64,000 bases of DNA from Jejuia algarum (GCA_947495775.1 CANMAQ010000002.1:277912-341911), one strand, 5' to 3'. Positions 1-7,641 are shown, numbered from the stretch's first letter. Numbers and translations are program-made. The notes: a model not told the origin generated them from the letters alone.

Positions 1-82
1 CTAATTTCAATACAAGTTGAACCAAAAAAGCCAAAAATAACGCGAGGCCTAATAGGGTAGATTTATTATTGCTTAAAACCAT
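1..82 (-). CDS. N-terminal fragment of a membrane protein (runs off the left edge)
   Basis: Reading the minus strand from an ATG at 82, 27 codons stay open to the window edge. They give a short polar start (MVLSNNKST) followed by a strongly hydrophobic stretch rich in Leu, Ala and Phe, as expected for a first transmembrane helix or signal anchor. It lies 118 bp downstream of the globin/haem-lipoprotein pair on the same strand and could belong to that operon. The product cannot be named from this fragment. No clear ribosome-binding site is visible, so the call rests on the open frame and the hydrophobic profile only. Confidence 0.4.
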   Translation of the reverse strand, partial: MVLSNNKSTLLGLALFLAFLVQLVLKL

Positions 83-200
83 ATTAATGTATTAATCTAG
101 TAAGTTAATTGGTGATGATATATTACATATAATTGCGATAGGCTCACGTTAAGGTTCTGGAGAGGAATGAGCACTATCACAATTATAAACACTAAAAAAA

Positions 201-1013
201 TTATTTATTGACCACAACTAAATGCTTCATTGTCTCATAAGATGATAATTTTTTAACACTATCTAAGAACACTTCCGCTGTAGGTAAGTAGTTGCCTTCT
301 GCAGGCCATTTAGTCCCTATTTCTGGTTTTTCACTGCTTTTAAAGTTCTTTATTTCATCTAAGTACTCCATATATATATCTACAGTACCTTTAGCATAAG
401 AATTTAAAACAGCAACCGTTTCTTTATACGTTAGAGAATCTTTAGGATATTGCCACGTTGTTGCCCCCATAACATCTCCTAATTTCCAATCGGATTTTGA
501 GGTTTGCGGATGGTCGTTATGACAGCTCACACAAGCACCTGCACTAGCCAAATCGGCAAACATGGCGGTGTGTAATTTTTGATCTTCATCATAGAAAAAC
601 TGTGGTTCTTGATCTTTTTTAATCTTTTGAAATAAATCGGCCTGTTGTCCTTCAAATTTATTAGCAGCGTTAATTGGGAAATCCGATCCTAAATACAAAC
701 CTAAAGGCACTGGATTTTTTCGAATACTAGACGCTACACCTCTTAAGAATAATGCTGGAAGCGGTCCTGCTTCTACATCATCCTTACGCCAATCTTCATC
801 AAATTTCATTCCCTGCTTTTTGCCTTTTCCAACAATTGCTTTTGTATATAGCGTACGTGTTACATCATTTTCTTTTGCAACCATCTCTAATACTTGTGCT
901 ACCGAAAATGCGTTTTCCGCACCTTCTGTCGTTGTTTTTTCTTCTGGCACGCCTCCACAAGCACTCATTACAATTGCGGATGCAAAGACTATTACTTTAG
1001 ATCTTATTGTCAT
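201..1013 (-). CDS. DUF3365 / Tll0287-like c-type haem lipoprotein
   Basis: A 270-residue predicted lipoprotein: the signal peptide ends in a lipobox (MSAC, Cys19), so it is probably anchored in the envelope facing the periplasm. A single c-type haem motif CVSCH is at residues 161-165, inside a region resembling the DUF3365/Tll0287-like haem domain (the DFPINAANK-type stretch followed by a CxxCH is typical). Proteins of this family are sensors or small redox carriers; no enzymatic activity can be assigned. The gene starts 18 bp after the globin stop, so the two are almost certainly cotranscribed under the palindrome at 1477. A role in NO or oxygen handling is inference from that context. Confidence 0.75.
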   Translation of the reverse strand: MTIRSKVIVFASAIVMSACGGVPEEKTTTEGAENAFSVAQVLEMVAKENDVTRTLYTKAIVGKGKKQGMKFDEDWRKDDVEAGPLPALFLRGVASSIRKNPVPLGLYLGSDFPINAANKFEGQQADLFQKIKKDQEPQFFYDEDQKLHTAMFADLASAGACVSCHNDHPQTSKSDWKLGDVMGATTWQYPKDSLTYKETVAVLNSYAKGTVDIYMEYLDEIKNFKSSEKPEIGTKWPAEGNYLPTAEVFLDSVKKLSSYETMKHLVVVNK

Positions 1014-1031
1014 AATTCAAGTTTTTAGATA

Positions 1032-1445
1032 TTAATATGCTGCTTCTATCATTACATTAGCCATAGTCCCATATACACTGGTCCAAGCCTCTTTAACTTC
1101 AGGTGTAAAATCATCGCCTAACCCCGCTTCTAAAGTACCCAATAGAGCAGCACCAACAGTATCGTAATGAGACGCTTCTACTTTGTATGCGACATGTCGT
1201 TTTCCTAAATCTTTAAGCACGGGAATTAAGGCATCTAAATTACTTAAACCTGCTACGGCTGCTCCTAACATGGTCATAAGCTTATTGCCTTGAACTTTCA
1301 TCGCCGCTTCATCATTAGGGAATAACGGTTTAAGCTCAGGGTCTAATTCAAATAATTTAGAATAAAAAATACCAGCTGCTGCTGGTGCTATTGGTTTTAC
1401 TTTTTCAAATGATTCCTGTACAAGAGAGACTGTCTTTGCTTCCAT
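1032..1445 (-). CDS. Single-domain globin (Vitreoscilla-haemoglobin/flavohaemoglobin-head type)
   Basis: A 137-residue protein covering a full globin fold with no reductase domain. Recognisable positions are Tyr28 (B10), Phe42 (CD1), Gln52 (distal E7) and His84 in LGKRHVAY (proximal F8). Tyr-B10 with Gln-E7 is common in bacterial globins that bind O2 tightly or detoxify NO. Lacking its own flavin/NADH domain, it would need an outside reductase to act as an NO dioxygenase. It is the first gene of a short minus-strand operon with the downstream haem lipoprotein, and a Crp/Fnr-type palindrome sits about 40 bp before its ATG. The link to NO made during nitrate/nitrite reduction is inferred from the neighbourhood. 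Confidence 0.88.
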   Translation of the reverse strand: MEAKTVSLVQESFEKVKPIAPAAAGIFYSKLFELDPELKPLFPNDEAAMKVQGNKLMTMLGAAVAGLSNLDALIPVLKDLGKRHVAYKVEASHYDTVGAALLGTLEAGLGDDFTPEVKEAWTSVYGTMANVMIEAAY

Positions 1446-1476
1446 AGTTTTATAAATTAGTTTGTATACTTAAACA

Positions 1477-1492
1477 TAAGTATTAGTACTTA
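1477..1492. promoter_or_regulatory. Crp/Fnr-type palindrome upstream of the globin gene
   Basis: Perfect inverted repeat TAAGTA-TTAG-TACTTA, centred about 39.5 bp upstream of the globin ATG. The same half-sites and 4-bp spacer recur before the Crp/Fnr gene, the NarL-like gene and nirB, and with one change before narK. The Crp/Fnr protein encoded next door is the obvious candidate to bind it; that assignment is inference. Confidence 0.7.
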
Positions 1493-1635
1493 CTTATGAC
1501 AAAAATAGACGCTAGCTTACTAACTATTCATGAAATAAAACAGTTGCAAATCATCTTTTACAACATCTTTAAAACTGATAAAAAACAGGTAATACTTTAA
1601 ACCTTTGATATAAATCACATTAGACCTGCGAAAAA

Positions 1636-2340
1636 CTACGTATCTAAGAAATAATTATGATCGTTTATCTCCTTTTTAAGGCGTTGAAGATCTTTAATGC
1701 CTATTTTTTTACCTTTAGCGGTAATCAGTTCTTCCTTTTTTAATGCTGAGAACACGCGAATCACTTGTTCCTCTGTAGTTCCTGCATAGTCGGCATATTC
1801 TTTTCGGCTTAGAGGTAAGTTTAAAAAGCCATTAAGATCACCAAACTTACGGTTGATATAAAGCAATGTATCGATAACACGTTCACGTACCGTCATCTGA
1901 GAAATAGATTTTACTTTATTTTCACTGCGATTGAGTTCGTTAGCGTAAAACAACATCATATCGTAAGTAAACTTAGGGTTCTCCATAAGAGACTCACGAA
2001 GATGCTCTTTAGAGAAATAGTGCAATTGCGTATCTTGTAATGCAATCGCACCAATAGAATAATATTCCTGTGTCCCAAATCCTCGATGTCCTATAATTTC
2101 ACAAGGTTTTGCAAAACGCACAATCTGTTCTCTTCCATTAATTCCTGTTCTAAATACTTTTACAGTACCACTTTTAATAAAAAACAAACCATTTACTGGA
2201 GCACCCTCTATAATAAATTGTTGTCCTTTTTTGCATTTTAAAATCGTGCTGGTTTGTGGTTTTGATGTATTAAATAAAATAGCTGAATTTCTATGAACTA
2301 AACAATCAGAACGCTTACAAATCTTGCAAGAGGTATCCAT
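1636..2340 (-). CDS. Crp/Fnr-family transcription regulator with N-terminal cysteine cluster
   Basis: An effector-binding beta-roll (about residues 35-125 from the ATG) is followed by a C-terminal winged helix (MTVRERVIDTLLYI, then SRKEYADYAGTTEEQVIRVFSAL as recognition helix). Counted from the ATG at 2340, cysteines lie at 5, 8 and 13 (C-x2-C-x4-C), with more in the beta-roll, reminiscent of the [4Fe-4S]-binding N-terminus of FNR; binding of O2 or NO by a cluster is inferred. The open frame extends upstream to a TTG at 2373 (11 more residues). I prefer the ATG because the Cys motif is retained and TTG starts are rare, but the longer form is possible. A palindrome at 2409 suggests autoregulation, and identical sites before nitrogen-oxide genes suggest it is the local regulator. 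Confidence 0.85.
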   Translation of the reverse strand: MDTSCKICKRSDCLVHRNSAILFNTSKPQTSTILKCKKGQQFIIEGAPVNGLFFIKSGTVKVFRTGINGREQIVRFAKPCEIIGHRGFGTQEYYSIGAIALQDTQLHYFSKEHLRESLMENPKFTYDMMLFYANELNRSENKVKSISQMTVRERVIDTLLYINRKFGDLNGFLNLPLSRKEYADYAGTTEEQVIRVFSALKKEELITAKGKKIGIKDLQRLKKEINDHNYFLDT

Positions 2341-2408
2341 TGTAAAATTAATATCTGAATTTTTATGTTCCAAAACGTGAAGATTACTTAATTAAGAGTA
2401 TCCAAAAA

Positions 2409-2424
2409 TAAGTAATAATACTTA
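2409..2424. promoter_or_regulatory. Crp/Fnr-type palindrome upstream of the crp/fnr-like gene
   Basis: Perfect inverted repeat TAAGTA-ATAA-TACTTA in the 360-bp gap between the divergent crp/fnr-like gene and moeA. It is close to the regulator start (about 76 bp from the ATG, 43 bp from the TTG) and about 320 bp from moeA, so autoregulation is the simpler reading. Confidence 0.68.
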
Positions 2425-2705
2425 TTTTTGAATACTTTCATGAACAGTTTTAATATAACCTTAAAATTACAGGCTTATATTATGAGCTTATAATTTTTAT
2501 AAAGTAAAAAATAACAGATTCTCAAATAGAAGGACTATAGCGCCTCTTTAAATCATTCATTGCCCTACGTAAGTACACTATTAGACCTACAAAACAAAGC
2601 TTTAATAACCATTTAAACCTGTATTACATCTATTTGGAATACTAAAAGGTTGCTTTGAAGCAATAAATACGAGATCCACAATAGGCGTATAATTTACAAT
2701 ATCGC

Positions 2706-2713
2706 TATATTTG
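2706..2713 (+). promoter_or_regulatory. Candidate Bacteroidota -7 box for moeA
   Basis: TATATTTG matches the Bacteroidota -7 consensus TAnnTTTG and ends 23 bp before the moeA ATG. No clear -33 TTTG element is seen at the expected distance, so this is a modest call. The rest of the 2425-2736 gap shows nothing else I can name. Confidence 0.35.
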
Positions 2714-2736
2714 CAAAGATATAACGCTAATTACTT

Positions 2737-3915
2737 ATGATTTCAATTTCCGAAGCTATTGCAATAGTGTCCTCCAACAGCGCGGCATTACACACATCTA
2801 GTATTAAAACTGTTGAAAAAGCAGGAGGTTATACTTTATTTAAAGACATATCTGCTTCTATAAATATGCCTCCTTTTAGACAATCTGCAATGGATGGTTA
2901 TGCTTTAAACTTACACGATAGTTTGTCCTACACCCTTATTGGAGAAGTAAAGGCAGGTGATGCACAGCAATTTGAATTAAAACCAGGTGAAGCTGTTCGT
3001 ATTTTTACAGGAGCGCCTGTACCAGACACTGCTAATACGATAGTCATGCAGGAAAAAGTGATAAAACAAGATGCTTCAATTACCATTACCGCCCCCATAG
3101 CGCTAGATCAAAATATTAGGCCAATGGGAGAACAGGTTAGAAAAGGGGCTGTCGCTTTACAGAAAGACACAAAACTCACCCCAGCTGCAATTGGGTATTT
3201 ACTATCTCTAGGCGTTACAAAAGTTTCTGTTTACAAAAAACCCAATATTGCTCTAGTTACAACAGGAAACGAATTAGTGCCCCCCGGTCAGGATCTTCCC
3301 TTTGGAAAAATTTATGAGAGTAACTCTAAAATGTTACTAAGTGCTCTATACAATCTTAAATTTTACGATGTCACCTTATATAAGGTTAAAGACGATTACA
3401 CTAAAACCGTTAGCACACTTAAAGAGGCGCTAAATGCTAATGATTTGGTACTGATTACAGGTGGTATTTCTGTTGGAGATTATGACTTTGTTGGTAAAGC
3501 TTTAAAGGAGTTACAGGTTAAAGAACTGTTTTATAAAGTAAAGCAAAAACCAGGTAAACCTTTATTTTATGGTAAAACGGCAACAACCCAAGTATTCGCC
3601 TTACCTGGAAATCCTGCAGCTGCATTATCCTGTTTTTATGTTTACGTTTATATTGCGTTACAACAATTTATGGATAGAGCAATTACAGAACTACCTAGAG
3701 TAAAAGCAAAGTCTCTTTCCCATTTTGAAAAACGAGGTGATCGTCCTCAATTCCTTAAAGGTATCTTTAATGATGGTAGGGTAGAAATATTAGATGGTCA
3801 AAACTCCTCTATGCTTCAAACGTTTGCCCTGTCTAACGTTTTAATTGTAATGCCTGCTGAATCGTCTAAAATTGAAGTAAATGATACTGTGGAAGTTATT
3901 GTATTACCCGTTTAA
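2737..3915 (+). CDS. moeA: Molybdopterin molybdenumtransferase MoeA
   Basis: A 392-residue cytoplasmic enzyme that inserts molybdate into adenylated molybdopterin, releasing AMP. Family signatures are visible: PPFRQSAMDGYAL near residue 45-57 (the SAMDGYA motif), VTTGNELVPPG near 180, LITGGISVGDYDFV near 240 (MoCF-type TGG motif), and ALPGNPAAALSCF near 290. Domains run N-terminal linker, beta-barrel, MoCF-like catalytic domain and a short C-terminal beta domain; the length is normal. It heads the plus-strand molybdenum block and is followed after 10 bp by the ModE-like gene. Its client enzymes here are the nitrate reductase and the FdhF/YdeP protein. Confidence 0.95.
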   Translation: MISISEAIAIVSSNSAALHTSSIKTVEKAGGYTLFKDISASINMPPFRQSAMDGYALNLHDSLSYTLIGEVKAGDAQQFELKPGEAVRIFTGAPVPDTANTIVMQEKVIKQDASITITAPIALDQNIRPMGEQVRKGAVALQKDTKLTPAAIGYLLSLGVTKVSVYKKPNIALVTTGNELVPPGQDLPFGKIYESNSKMLLSALYNLKFYDVTLYKVKDDYTKTVSTLKEALNANDLVLITGGISVGDYDFVGKALKELQVKELFYKVKQKPGKPLFYGKTATTQVFALPGNPAAALSCFYVYVYIALQQFMDRAITELPRVKAKSLSHFEKRGDRPQFLKGIFNDGRVEILDGQNSSMLQTFALSNVLIVMPAESSKIEVNDTVEVIVLPV

Positions 3916-3925
3916 TTAGAAACTT

Positions 3926-4264
3926 ATGAGCTATAAAATTAAAAGTCGTATATGGATTGAGTCAGACAACAATGTGCTTTTAGGAGAAGGTAGAGTACAC
4001 TTATTAAAAGCTATAGAGGCTACAGGTTCGCTTTCTAAAGCCGCAAAATCTTTAAACCTCTCGTATAAAAAAGCATGGCAATTGTTAGATTCTGTAAATA
4101 AATCCGCAAAAAAACCAGTAACAATAAACAGTATTGGAGGCAAAGGTGGTGGCGGTGCACAATTAACACCCTATGGTAAATCTTTAATTTCTGCTTTTGA
4201 TGTTATTAATAAAAATTGTTGGGCGTTTTTAGACGAACAATTGGCTAAGATTGAAGTGCTTTAG
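3926..4264 (+). CDS. ModE-like winged-helix protein (DNA-binding domain only)
   Basis: A 112-residue protein resembling the N-terminal DNA-binding half of ModE: LLKAIEATGSLSKAAKSLNLSYKKAWQLLDSVNK is a LysR-type helix-turn-helix, and the GGKGGGGAQLTPYGKSLI segment is characteristic of the ModE N-domain. The molybdate-binding MOP repeats of full ModE are absent, so direct sensing of molybdate is doubtful; regulation of molybdenum genes is inferred from family and position. It follows moeA by 10 bp and is probably cotranscribed with it. No ABC molybdate importer is present in the window. Confidence 0.85.
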   Translation: MSYKIKSRIWIESDNNVLLGEGRVHLLKAIEATGSLSKAAKSLNLSYKKAWQLLDSVNKSAKKPVTINSIGGKGGGGAQLTPYGKSLISAFDVINKNCWAFLDEQLAKIEVL

Positions 4265-4340
4265 ACGTGCCTGAAGCCTACTAAAATTGGCTAGAAATGA
4301 TACTAAAAAAACATATGCTAACTTTTTAACTTTATAAAAT

Positions 4341-4452
4341 GCCTAAAGTTGTGAGTACTTAAAGTGTGCTAAAGTTGTACTGAAATAACAATAATGAAAA
4401 CAAATACTAACTTTTAATTTTAAATACTCTAGACACTTATAACTTTATAAAA
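4341..4452. repeat. About 112-bp dispersed repeat, copy 1
   Basis: Starts GCCTAAAGTTGTGAGTACTT and ends ACACTTATAACTTTATAAAA directly before the four-helix-bundle gene. Two further copies lie behind that gene. The two ends of the unit are imperfect inverted repeats, and several mismatches are G/A transitions compatible with G-U pairing, so the RNA could fold as a hairpin. Confidence 0.75.
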
Positions 4453-4806
4453 ATGAATAATAAAACGTTTGCAAGACAATTAGAACAAAGAACACGACAG
4501 TTTGGAATAACTATTCTCAAATTATCAAGTTCTCTTCCAAATACAGTTGAAGCAAGGGTTATAAAAAATCAAATCACTAAATCTGGCACTAGTATTGGAG
4601 CGAATTATAGAGAAGCCAATAGATCTAGAAGCAAAAAAGATTTTAAAAATAAAATTAAAATTTCTGAAAGTGAAGCCAGTGAAACAGAATATTGGATTGA
4701 AATAATTAATGATATGAATTGGATTGCAAAAGAAAAACTAAAACCTGTTTTTAAAGAAACTAGAGAGCTTTTAGCTCTTTTTACTTCTATAGCAAATAAG
4801 CTTTGA
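4453..4806 (+). CDS. Four-helix-bundle protein (23S rRNA intervening-sequence / S23 family)
   Basis: A 117-residue helical protein with the typical family pattern: an early LSSSLPNTVEARVIKNQI segment, then KSGTSIGANYREA and a SEASETEYWIEII segment. Relatives are encoded inside intervening sequences of 23S rRNA genes, as accessory (Avd-like) proteins of diversity-generating retroelements, and as solitary intergenic genes. The function is not established, though nucleic-acid binding has been suggested. It lies between copy 1 and copies 2-3 of a 112-bp repeat, within the molybdenum block but unrelated to it in function, which looks like a small inserted element. The ATG follows the repeat without spacer. 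Confidence 0.85.
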   Translation: MNNKTFARQLEQRTRQFGITILKLSSSLPNTVEARVIKNQITKSGTSIGANYREANRSRSKKDFKNKIKISESEASETEYWIEIINDMNWIAKEKLKPVFKETRELLALFTSIANKL

Positions 4807-4840
4807 TAAATACGATAACTTTTAAATTTACATAAAAAGT

Positions 4841-4953
4841 GCCTAAAGTTGTGAGTACTTAATGTGTGCTAAAGTTAAACAGAAATAACAATAATGAAAA
4901 CGAATACTAACTTTTAACTTTAAATACTCTAGGCACTTATAACTTTATAAAAT
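4841..4953. repeat. About 112-bp dispersed repeat, copy 2
   Basis: Near-identical to the repeat at 4341, beginning 35 bp after the four-helix-bundle stop codon and running directly into copy 3 in tandem. It differs from copy 1 by scattered substitutions only. Confidence 0.75.
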
Positions 4954-5065
4954 GCCTAAAGTTCTAAGTACTTAAAGTGTGCTAAAGTTGAACAGAAATA
5001 ACAATAATGAAAACGAATACTAACTTTTAATTTTAAATACTCTAGACACTTATAACTTTATAAAA
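4954..5065. repeat. About 112-bp dispersed repeat, copy 3
   Basis: Third copy, head-to-tail with copy 2 and ending about 33 bp before the TSUP permease start. Together copies 2 and 3 fill the gap 4807-5097, where no gene is seen. Confidence 0.75.
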
Positions 5066-5097
5066 ATGCAAAAACTAAAAACAAGCATCTAAATTTA

Positions 5098-5838
5098 ATG
5101 TTACAAATAGAAAACACATACCTTTTCTTAACGATACTCCCTATCGTAGCCTTCCTGTATTCCAGTGTAGGGCATGGTGGAGCTAGTGGTTATTTGGCAT
5201 TGATGGCATTGTTTTCTTTCGTGCCAGAAACGATGAAACCCACTGCCCTTCTGCTCAATCTGTTCGTAGCGGGTGTTTCGTTTTATTACTACTACAAAGT
5301 AGGTCATTTTAACAAGCGGCTTTTTTTAGTCTTTGCCCTAGCTTCTATTCCTTTAGCCTATTTAGGCGGTACAATCACCATTGATGCATCGGTTTATAAA
5401 AAAATATTAGCTGTATTACTCATTTTTGCCATTCTTAAAATGCTTAATGTTTTTGGAAAAGAAAGTGACAACACGACTTCTGTTAAAATTTGGCAAGGCC
5501 TTATTACAGGTGGACTTATAGGCTTTTTCTCAGGGCTTATAGGTATTGGTGGTGGTATTATTTTAACACCACTAATCTTACTCTTCCATTGGGGAAATAT
5601 GAAAGAAGCTGCAGCTGTATCTGCCCTATTTATATGGGTTAACTCTGCCGCAGGACTCATTGGACAATTGCAAACAGGTATTACAATAGCACCTGCTGCT
5701 TTTTTGCTTGTAGCTATTGCCTTAATTGGTGGTATTCTAGGAGGCTTTTACGGTAGTAAGCGTTTTCAAAATAAAGGATTACGCTATATATTGGCTTTTG
5801 TACTTTTAATAGCCTGTGCTAAATTAATATTGACTTAA
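5098..5838 (+). CDS. TSUP (TauE/SafE, DUF81) family membrane permease
   Basis: A 246-residue integral membrane protein with about eight predicted helices in two similar halves. Each half carries the family's glycine-rich signature: SSVGHGGASGYLAL near residue 22-35 and GFFSGLIGIGGGIILTPL near residue 141-158. TSUP proteins move sulfite, sulfoacetate or other small anions; the substrate here is unknown. Its place between the ModE-like gene and mobA, with mobA starting on the next base after its stop, makes an oxyanion linked to molybdenum metabolism worth considering, but that is inference. Confidence 0.85.
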   Translation: MLQIENTYLFLTILPIVAFLYSSVGHGGASGYLALMALFSFVPETMKPTALLLNLFVAGVSFYYYYKVGHFNKRLFLVFALASIPLAYLGGTITIDASVYKKILAVLLIFAILKMLNVFGKESDNTTSVKIWQGLITGGLIGFFSGLIGIGGGIILTPLILLFHWGNMKEAAAVSALFIWVNSAAGLIGQLQTGITIAPAAFLLVAIALIGGILGGFYGSKRFQNKGLRYILAFVLLIACAKLILT

Positions 5839-6423
5839 ATGATAACACCGCAACACATAACAGGAATTATACTCGCTGGAGGTAAAAGCTCTAGAATGGG
5901 TACAGACAAAGGCTTTTTAAAATACAACGGTAAAACATTCGTGCAATATAGCATTGATGCTTTACACCCTTTAGTTTCTGAAATCTTAATTGTATCCGAT
6001 CACACCGCATACGATAGCTTGGGGTATAAACGCATAACCGATATTGTAAAAACAGCAGGCCCCATTTCTGGTATCTGTTCGGGGTTACAAGCCTCTAAAA
6101 CAGCCTATAATCTAATATTAAGCTGTGATATTCCTCTAATTTCGACAACGCTATTAGAACAACTCATCCAAGCGCAAGATGGCAATTATGATATTGTACA
6201 AGCCGAAAGTGACGGTAAATCCATGCCGCTTATTGCTTTATACAAAACACATGTAAAAACAATATTTCGCAACCTTTTACAAACTGGCGAACGGCGCTTA
6301 CGAATAGCAGTAAAAGCATGTACACATAAAAATATGGTTTTAGATCCTGCTCATAAAAATGCCACTGCAAATATGAATACTAAAGACGACCTTAAATACA
6401 TACAAGATGCTTATAACGATTAA
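5839..6423 (+). CDS. mobA: Molybdenum cofactor guanylyltransferase MobA
   Basis: A 194-residue nucleotidyltransferase that joins GMP to Mo-molybdopterin, giving the MGD form used by DMSO-reductase-family enzymes such as the nitrate reductase here. The N-terminal GTP-binding signature GIILAGGKSSRMGTDKGFLKYNGK (shown in parts: LAGGKSSRMG at about 12-21, then DKG) is diagnostic, and LSCDIPLIS near 95-103 holds the metal-binding Asp. The ATG directly abuts the permease stop codon and the 3' end overlaps moaD by 17 bp, indicating tight translational coupling. Confidence 0.93.
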   Translation: MITPQHITGIILAGGKSSRMGTDKGFLKYNGKTFVQYSIDALHPLVSEILIVSDHTAYDSLGYKRITDIVKTAGPISGICSGLQASKTAYNLILSCDIPLISTTLLEQLIQAQDGNYDIVQAESDGKSMPLIALYKTHVKTIFRNLLQTGERRLRIAVKACTHKNMVLDPAHKNATANMNTKDDLKYIQDAYND

Positions 6424-6640
6424 ATATTTTGGTCAGATAGCAGAAGCTACGCAAACCCAAGAAGAACAGTTAGACCTACCTCAGCATTCAATAGGTGACT
6501 TGCTTACGGTACTCTACTCTAAATACAGTGCCTTGCAACTCAAAGATTTTAAAATCGCTCAAAATCAAAAATTAGTTGGGCTAGACACACTACTCACAGG
6601 GGAAGATATTGCCTTATTACCTCCATTTTCTGGTGGTTGA
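6407..6640 (+). CDS. moaD: Molybdopterin synthase small subunit MoaD
   Basis: A 77-residue ubiquitin-like protein ending in LLPPFSGG; the C-terminal Gly-Gly is where sulfur is carried as a thiocarboxylate for molybdopterin synthase. N-terminal TIKYFGQIAEAT and the hydrophobic core fit MoaD. It overlaps the end of mobA by 17 bp in another frame and precedes moaE, its partner subunit, by 62 bp. Confidence 0.93.
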   Translation: MLITIKYFGQIAEATQTQEEQLDLPQHSIGDLLTVLYSKYSALQLKDFKIAQNQKLVGLDTLLTGEDIALLPPFSGG

Positions 6641-6702
6641 TCGCTTTGTTTAACGAAATCTCATTTATAACTAAATATATACCGCAATTATAATACCGCA
6701 TC

Positions 6703-7146
6703 ATGACAGATAAAAAACCCAAAAACGTATTCCAAGACGGTGCCATAAGCTCCGAATTTATTGGTAATTCTATTTATAAACACCAGACTAAAACCAGTAT
6801 AGGTGCCCATAATATATTCTTAGGACAAGTACGTGCAGATGTTATTGAAGGCAAAACCGTAGCCGCTATAGAATATACCGCTTATGAAGCTATGGCCAAT
6901 ACTAAGTTTCATGACATTAGAGAAACTGCTTTCGAAAAATTTGAACTTACCTGTATGCATATTTATCACAGTTTAGGGACGGTTAAGGCAGGAGAAATAT
7001 GTCTTTTTGTTTTTGTGTCCTCGCCACGTCGCAAAGTTGTTTTTGAAGCCTTAGAGTTTATCGTTGAAGCCATAAAAGCAGACGTCCCTGTATTTGGCAA
7101 AGAGATTTTTGAAGATGAAAGCCATCAGTGGAAAGTTAATTCGTAA
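6703..7146 (+). CDS. moaE: Molybdopterin synthase large subunit MoaE
   Basis: A 147-residue catalytic subunit that converts cPMP to molybdopterin with sulfur from MoaD. Visible signatures are FLGQVRADVIEGKTVAAIEY near 40-60, HIYHSLGTVKAGEICLFVFVSS (H-x-x-G-x-v-x-x-G-E) near 85-106, RRKVVFEALEFIVEAIKADVP and a C-terminal FGKEIFEDESHQW, which contains the conserved Lys region of the active site. It lies between moaD and the broken four-helix-bundle gene. Confidence 0.94.
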   Translation: MTDKKPKNVFQDGAISSEFIGNSIYKHQTKTSIGAHNIFLGQVRADVIEGKTVAAIEYTAYEAMANTKFHDIRETAFEKFELTCMHIYHSLGTVKAGEICLFVFVSSPRRKVVFEALEFIVEAIKADVPVFGKEIFEDESHQWKVNS

Positions 7147-7153
7147 ATGTTGA

Positions 7154-7198
7154 TGCATTTATATGTTGAAGTGTTGATACGTTGAAATGCTGAATTGT
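7154..7198. repeat. Left arm of an imperfect inverted repeat around the four-helix-bundle pseudogene
   Basis: A stretch rich in GTTGA words (for example ATGTTGAAGTGTTGAT) that, as its reverse complement, aligns over about 45 bp with 7595-7639 on the other side of the pseudogene, with a few mismatches and one or two single-base gaps. Confidence 0.6.
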
Positions 7199-7219
7199 AT
7201 AATTATTAAAGACTAGATC

Positions 7220-7594
7220 ATGGCATATACATTTTCATTTGAAAAATTGAAGGTTTGGATTGATTCAAAAGAACTCATTAAAGCAATTTATTTGATTACT
7301 AAAGAATTTCCTAGTGAAGAAAAATTTGGATTAACAAATCAGTTAAGACGAGCCTCAATATCTGTAGCCTCTAACTTAGCGGAAGGAACCTCAAGAGAAA
7401 CTCATAAAGATAAAGCCCGTTTTACAACTATAGCTTATAGCTCCTTAATGTAAGTTCTAAATCAACTCATTATTGCTAAAGAACTAGGATTTATAGATGC
7501 TGTTAATTACCAATCACTTCGAAAAACTATTGAAAAAATAACAAATAAGCTTAATGCCCTAAGAAAAGCACAATTAAAACAATATAACACATAA
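7220..7594 (+). pseudogene. Four-helix-bundle (S23-type) gene broken by an in-frame stop
   Basis: The first 77 codons give a clear four-helix-bundle protein (FEKLKVWIDSKELIK, FGLTNQLRRASISVASNLAEG, RFTTIAYSSLM). A TAA at 7451-7453 stops it, but the same frame continues for 46 more codons (VLNQLIIAKELGF..., KITNKLNALRKAQ) to a TAA at 7592. The continuation matches the usual fourth helix, where relatives read SSLMEVLNQL, so a GAA-to-TAA change is the simplest explanation. The full reading frame would be 124 codons, a normal family length. It is a second, independent member of the family that also produced the gene at 4453. It could give a truncated protein if translated, but I treat it as inactive. 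Confidence 0.8.
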
Positions 7595-7639
7595 ACAATT
7601 AAACAAATCAACGATCAAACACTTCAACACATAAACACA
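7595..7639. repeat. Right arm of the inverted repeat around the four-helix-bundle pseudogene
   Basis: CAAC-rich sequence (for example AACACTTCAACACATAAA), the imperfect reverse complement of 7154-7198. It ends 2 bp before the moaCB start codon. Paired in RNA, the two arms would enclose the whole pseudogene, the layout seen for 23S rRNA intervening sequences. Confidence 0.6.
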
Positions 7640-7641
7640 CA

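Noticed and set aside
752..1000. Plus-strand ORF opposite the haem lipoprotein gene
   Set aside because: Leu-rich shadow of the minus-strand gene with no family features; the minus frame has a lipobox and CxxCH.
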